Below, one piece after another: positions 59,822 to 64,000 of a DNA stretch of 64,000 nt. The notes under the pieces were generated by a model. The model worked only from the letters and a program-made list of their open reading frames with translations, did no database searches and was not told where the DNA came from. Numbering within the stretch: position 1 is the first letter of the stretch; each line of letters opens with the position of its first letter. This DNA comes from an uncultured SAR116 cluster alpha proteobacterium (GTDB taxonomy: Bacteria > Pseudomonadota > Alphaproteobacteria > Puniceispirillales > Marisalimonadaceae). Both the position numbers and the translations under genes were made by a program. The stretch is taken from positions 23,543-87,542 of the forward strand of contig CACJJL010000006.1 in assembly GCA_902593735.1 (NCBI GenBank). The letters run 5' to 3'.

Positions 59822-62059
59822 CTATTTCCTTTTGATATAAATAGGACTAGACCAAGCTTGATGTCCATTTTCTTGAGTAACCTTTACATAAAATTTTGCT
59901 TCTTTATTTTTAATTAAATCAAAATCTTTTTTGAAAGTAAAAATTGATTCATTTAATTTTTCTGGCAAGCATTTTATATTTAATTTTATATCCATTCCAC
60001 CAAAATTAAATGTTCTTTCTTCGGTGATTATATCTTTTAATTTAACTGATATATTTTCAAAATTAGTATTTATTTTCAACGAACCAGTTAATGCCATTTC
60101 ATCAACCCATATATCACATGATGAAAATCCACCTGTAGTGACAGCTTTCCATTCCAACTCTTTGTCACTTAATAATATTGGTTTTCTATTTGGGTTCCAA
60201 AAATTTATATCTTTAATTTTTAAAATTTTTCCTTTTGTTATATAAGATTTACATATCCACTGAACCAATCGACCTCTTCCTCTATAATGTTGTCCTGAAC
60301 AAGTAATTCTAATTCTTTTTTTATTTGAATTTTTAAAAGGATTTATATTTTCAACTAATCGCAAACCATCAAAAATTTTTATGTTTTCAAGTGGGGAGGT
60401 GCCTTTTACAACTACATGAAGATTAAATGAACTATCATATGTTTTGATCGCATCTCCCATTAAAAATTGTTTTTTTTCTTTTACTATTTCATCATTATAG
60501 TCTTTTAATAATTGTGAACTTGATTTAAAAAAAGCTTGGACATCTAAAAATATTCTTTCTCCAGTGGTTGCATAATGGTGTCTCGATCTAAATTCCTTAA
60601 ATAGATCTTTTCTGGTTAACTTTTTTAATAAATGGCAGGTTAATCCTCCATATGAGCCAAAAAGACTGTCACCTGGAAAACTTGCACCAGGCCTTCCTTT
60701 GTGTTCATCACTTGCTGCTACAACTCCAACTCTGTAATTTTGTTTGAATGCGTCTTCTAGCATCCACTCAAATGTACCCCAGGCAGAATGAATCTCTACG
60801 GATGGTTCTAATTTTGCATTATAGGCATAAGTAATGTCTGCATATCTTCCACCCACATGAGCCACAACCATAGCATTTTCATTAGTTAATTTTTTAATTA
60901 ACTCTCTTGAGGAGTGCGCATCATTTTCTTTTGCTTTATTATCATAAATTTGTGCTCTACTAGATCTATATATTGGTCTACCTTCTTTTATGTACCAAAC
61001 GTTATGATCTCCTCCTACTGCAGTATTTCCTGACCACTCATATCCGGGTAAGGCAAGAAATCTTCCATCCTCATTAAAATTTTTTGTTAAAATATTTAAT
61101 TCTTTCCAAAAATCATCTGTAATTTGAAAGTCATTTCCTTGATGTCCACAAATGTCTAAAAAGGATTTATTTCTAGCAAAATCAAAATAATCTTTAGCTG
61201 AGTTAGTTCCTATAGTTTCTTTACTTTGACCATGCATGTCACTCCAAAAATGCTCATAATTAAGATTTTCTATAGTAATTTGATTTGATTTTGCTAGTAC
61301 TCTTCCTTTTTTGTTTTTTAGAAATATTTTAAAACAACATTCTTCTTCTACCATTAATTTATCTAAGGTTTTTGCAAATTCACCAACTTTAAAAATCACT
61401 TTATCTGGCAAATTTTTAATTTTTTTTTCAGCTGACAGAAAAAATTCACCGCCAGTTGTATTTGAAGGGTTTCCCCATTTGTCTTCACATTTAATAGAAA
61501 GTCTAAAATAATTATTGGTTCGTTTTAATGAAGGAGCTATCATTTTCCAATGCACACCATTTGAAGGAATTATAGATATGTATGGGTTTTTTTCATTTGC
61601 TAAAGGAATGTAATCTTGTGTTGCAAAAGGATCAACTAAAACTTTAAAATCAAAAAATTTTTCACAAAAAGTCTGCATTCTTATTCCTGGTGACCCAAAA
61701 CGCCTATCTCCAAGTCTAATAATAATCTCATCATTTTCTCTTAGAAACCTTAAACATCTGACAAAAATGCTTTTCATTCTAGGTCTAATTAATCTTCTGG
61801 TTTCTATTTCAAATTCAATTGGATCTTTATTGGATGTCTCTACAGACACATAACCTTCTTGGTTAGGATTAACTTTTTGAAGTTTGCTTCCGTCAAAATG
61901 TGGTCTTAGGCCTATTGCTATTCCACCCCAATCATCAATACCAAACTTACCTACTTTGTAAATCAATTTAAACTCTTGCCACGAACCAACCTCGAATGAA
62001 CCTTTTGGTTTTATTTTAGCTGATCCCATAGAATCTCTTTTATAATTGTGATAAGGCAT
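59822..62059 (-). CDS. DUF3604 domain protein (PHP-like)
   Basis: FWSDMHGQSKETIGTNSAKDYFDFARNKSFLDICGHQGNDFQI; VEIHSAWGTFEWMLEDAFKQNYRVGVVAASDEHKGRPG. Confidence 0.9.
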   Translation of the reverse strand: MPYHNYKRDSMGSAKIKPKGSFEVGSWQEFKLIYKVGKFGIDDWGGIAIGLRPHFDGSKLQKVNPNQEGYVSVETSNKDPIEFEIETRRLIRPRMKSIFVRCLRFLRENDEIIIRLGDRRFGSPGIRMQTFCEKFFDFKVLVDPFATQDYIPLANEKNPYISIIPSNGVHWKMIAPSLKRTNNYFRLSIKCEDKWGNPSNTTGGEFFLSAEKKIKNLPDKVIFKVGEFAKTLDKLMVEEECCFKIFLKNKKGRVLAKSNQITIENLNYEHFWSDMHGQSKETIGTNSAKDYFDFARNKSFLDICGHQGNDFQITDDFWKELNILTKNFNEDGRFLALPGYEWSGNTAVGGDHNVWYIKEGRPIYRSSRAQIYDNKAKENDAHSSRELIKKLTNENAMVVAHVGGRYADITYAYNAKLEPSVEIHSAWGTFEWMLEDAFKQNYRVGVVAASDEHKGRPGASFPGDSLFGSYGGLTCHLLKKLTRKDLFKEFRSRHHYATTGERIFLDVQAFFKSSSQLLKDYNDEIVKEKKQFLMGDAIKTYDSSFNLHVVVKGTSPLENIKIFDGLRLVENINPFKNSNKKRIRITCSGQHYRGRGRLVQWICKSYITKGKILKIKDINFWNPNRKPILLSDKELEWKAVTTGGFSSCDIWVDEMALTGSLKINTNFENISVKLKDIITEERTFNFGGMDIKLNIKCLPEKLNESIFTFKKDFDLIKNKEAKFYVKVTQENGHQAWSSPIYIKRK

Positions 62060-62431
62060 ACAATAATTAATTTTTAAATGTTGTTATTATTGATCTATAA
62101 ATAACTAAACAAACTCCAACAAATTTTTAAACAGTATACTAGTATAATTTACTATTACTATTGAAAAAAATGCGACCAGCCCTAAACTCATCATCACATC
62201 AAAACGATATTCAAAATTTTCAAATAAAGAGATGGAGTTAAACAAATAATAGACTAATAAAAGATAACTTTCCACTACACTTAAGAGTTTTATAGATGGG
62301 CATTGGTCTATATTTTTTGGTTGTTAAATAGCTTTGCCTTTAATTAACCATTTTATTTACAAATTTAGAACTAAATTTTCCATGTAATTAGTAATATAAA
62401 AGAAAAATGTTTTTCATTTATAAACCTCCTA

Positions 62432-62463
62432 AAGGCATTAGCTTTTCTTAGAGCTAATGCCTT
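62432..62463. terminator. Perfect 12-bp inverted repeat/stem-loop in gene-poor region
   Basis: AAGGCATTAGCT-TTTCTTAG-AGCTAATGCCTT. Confidence 0.5.
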
Positions 62464-62488
62464 AAATCCTTAAGACAACATTTAAAAT

Positions 62489-62514
62489 CATACATATTTT
62501 GATATACAACATTC
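62489..62514. repeat. copy 1 of integrase-arm-like motif
   Basis: CATACATATTTTGATATACAACATTC; similar to 62685-62710. Confidence 0.4.
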
Positions 62515-62684
62515 TCTACAGCAGTGTTATTTGAAAAACAATGTATTAATATTAATGATTGATATAAGTAAATGGAACACTCGAGATGAGGTGAGATACA
62601 CTTACATCAGAGCTACAAAAGTCCTGATCTTCAATAATATCAATAGGTTAGCACATTTCATCTTAAGTTAAAATATAAATCTGT

Positions 62685-62710
62685 GGTATACATTTTGGTA
62701 TACAAAATTC
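62685..62710. repeat. copy 2 of integrase-arm-like motif, with internal GGTATAC direct repeat
   Basis: GGTATACATTTTGGTATACAAAATTC. Confidence 0.45.
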
Positions 62711-62951
62711 CATCGCCCATGCTCCAGAGTTACTGCACCTTCAACAAATTTCAACAAAGAATTAAATAACTTAAAACAAGGATTAACTATGGACTGTATT
62801 CAAAGAGGTGGAGTGTTTGCAGGAAATAGATGCTTAGGTGCAAAAAGATAAGATTTTTAAATTAACTATTAAACTTAAATTTCTTTTGATAATTGACGAA
62901 TAAATACAACAAAAGCTAATCGCCTAGTGTCTGTGGTGTTGTGATCAAGAA

Positions 62952-63146
62952 CTATTTTTGTAAATTCTTATAAGAATAATCAAAAACACCTTCCTTTGAT
63001 TTCTTTCGAACATACACATTTGCAACTTTTACTATTTCAAAAATATCAGTAGATTTACGCGTTCTTTTTATTTCTTTAATATGTTCCTTACTACCTGGTA
63101 TAAGTTCATTTTCCCGAACATCAGCAAATCTATAATTAATTATTTT
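62952..63146 (-). pseudogene. coding-like remnant lacking a start codon
   Basis: Open frame ...RFADVRENELIPGSKEHIKEIKRTRKSTDIFEIVKVANVYVRKKSKEGVFDYSYKNLQK*; no usable start before upstream in-frame stop. Confidence 0.35.
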
Positions 63147-63248
63147 TTATTGTTGATTTTTATATGGATTAGATTTGTCAGTCGGATTGATAACATCAAA
63201 AGAATTATAAGGTGTACATTAAAACATTCTAATTAAGAATTACCTCTA

Positions 63249-63278
63249 TATAATGTAACTTTATAGTCGTAACTATAA
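63249..63278 (+). promoter_or_regulatory. consensus -10 box followed by operator-like dyad
   Basis: TATAAT at 63249-63254; TTATAGT-CGTA-ACTATAA perfect 7-bp dyad at 63261-63278, just upstream of the Cys-rich ORF. Confidence 0.5.
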
Positions 63279-63294
63279 GTATGGTAGTTCTACA

Positions 63295-63432
63295 ATGAAT
63301 GAATTTTCAGATAAAATAGATACTTGTTGCAAAGATACTTGCTGTGCAGATGGTTGTTGTAGTGAAAGTTGCAACACTGGTGAGAGTAGTAATAGTTGTT
63401 GCAGTGAGACAGTAAGCTTTTGCACTGAGTAA
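63295..63432 (+). CDS. unannotated 45-aa Cys-rich (10 Cys) repeat peptide, metallothionein-like candidate
   Basis: MNEFSDKIDTCCKDTCCADGCCSESCNTGESSNSCCSETVSFCTE*; period-5-codon D-x-C-C-x repeats; only possible AUG/GUG/UUG start after an in-frame stop. Confidence 0.6.
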   Translation: MNEFSDKIDTCCKDTCCADGCCSESCNTGESSNSCCSETVSFCTE

Positions 63433-63459
63433 AGAGCAATTGATATTTCTTTCTGGATA

Positions 63460-63942
63460 CTATTGTGGTTTATGAGGTGAGGGGAAATCTAGTTCATTAA
63501 AAGCATAAAATGGTATCCCATAATTCCATTTGTTTATAGTAGCTATAAAAACTCTTTTTATTAACATTAACTCAGATTTGACAGTTCCATTTTTAACTAT
63601 TGATTTTCTGTTTGTACTCAATTGTTTTAAATGTCTTCTTGTTAAATTTATAACTTTAATGTCACTTAACCATGATCTAGATAAAACATCAAACTTATAA
63701 CAAACAATTTTATAACCTTTTAACTTAGGCAGAATTTCTAATTTATATTTATTAAATAAGTCTTTTACTTTTAAACTTTTAATATCTGTTTCTGGAATTG
63801 GTTTAGACCTAAGTTCTTTTTCAAAATTACAAACCCATTTAGTTGCATCTAATTTAGTCTAGAACGTCTTTGTTAAACTTCTCCATCTAGATATTCTAAC
63901 TTGAACGTTCCAAGATTTTCCTCTCGAACGAACACTACCCAT
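63460..63942 (-). pseudogene. decayed tyrosine recombinase/phage integrase (N-terminal part only, in-frame TAG)
   Basis: MGSVRSRGKSWNVQVRISRWRSLTKTF*TKLDATKWVCNFEKELRSKPIPETDIKSLKVKDLFNKY...FPSPHKPQ*; matches integrase N-terminal and SAM-like core-binding layout, catalytic domain missing. Confidence 0.75.
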
Positions 63943-64000
63943 AATTTGACTCCTTTTACTACGTCAAATCTGTGTCAAAACTGAGTATTCTCTAAGGTGT

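Noticed and set aside
62570-62640. Possible ORF on the reverse strand (...KIRTFVALM*VYLTSSRVFHLL...)
   Set aside because: Interrupted by stops and without recognisable motif; treated as part of the decayed region
1-64000. CRISPR arrays, rRNA or tRNA genes
   Set aside because: No regularly spaced direct repeats, no tRNA cloverleaf/TPsiC motif and no rRNA-like segments were recognised by eye; a tRNAscan/Infernal run would be needed to exclude a missed tRNA

Overview
This is a 64 kb window of AT-rich bacterial chromosome. Gene content and order look like a marine, oligotroph-type alphaproteobacterium, but I did not determine the lineage. The left end (about 1-7 kb, minus strand) is a conserved housekeeping block: gpmI (partial), rlmH, rsfS, nadD, proA, proB, obgE, rpmA, rplU and an M23 peptidase. 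About 7-32 kb is transport and catabolism: a complete Liv ABC operon, two tripartite TRAP operons plus a fused-DctQM TRAP system, an IclR-linked aromatic-ring hydroxylation/extradiol cleavage cluster, DUF445, SDR, AlaX, a GMC oxidoreductase and a TerC-family protein. About 32-52 kb is catabolic and accessory genes: amidase, RidA, dehydrogenases, CaiB-type CoA transferase, amidohydrolase, MATE, cytochrome c', ChrA, MOSC, rhodanese and RsmJ-like. About 52-62 kb is dominated by very small membrane and Cys-rich proteins with few recognisable families. The last 2 kb (62-64 kb) is a gene desert with a decayed tyrosine integrase, integrase-arm-like repeats and an unannotated 45-aa Cys-rich (10 Cys) repeat peptide behind a consensus -10 box and an operator-like dyad. 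The best candidates for undescribed biology are: (i) that Cys-rich mini-protein; (ii) the mini-operon with two paralogous CxxC-x9-C-x12-CxxC zinc-ribbon proteins; (iii) a 40-aa membrane protein in the TRAP divergon; (iv) an rsmJ homologue whose conserved N-terminus has no AUG/GUG/UUG start and lies in frame with the upstream rhodanese stop; (v) stem-loops placed directly after each of the four substrate-binding-protein genes. No tRNA, rRNA or CRISPR was identified.
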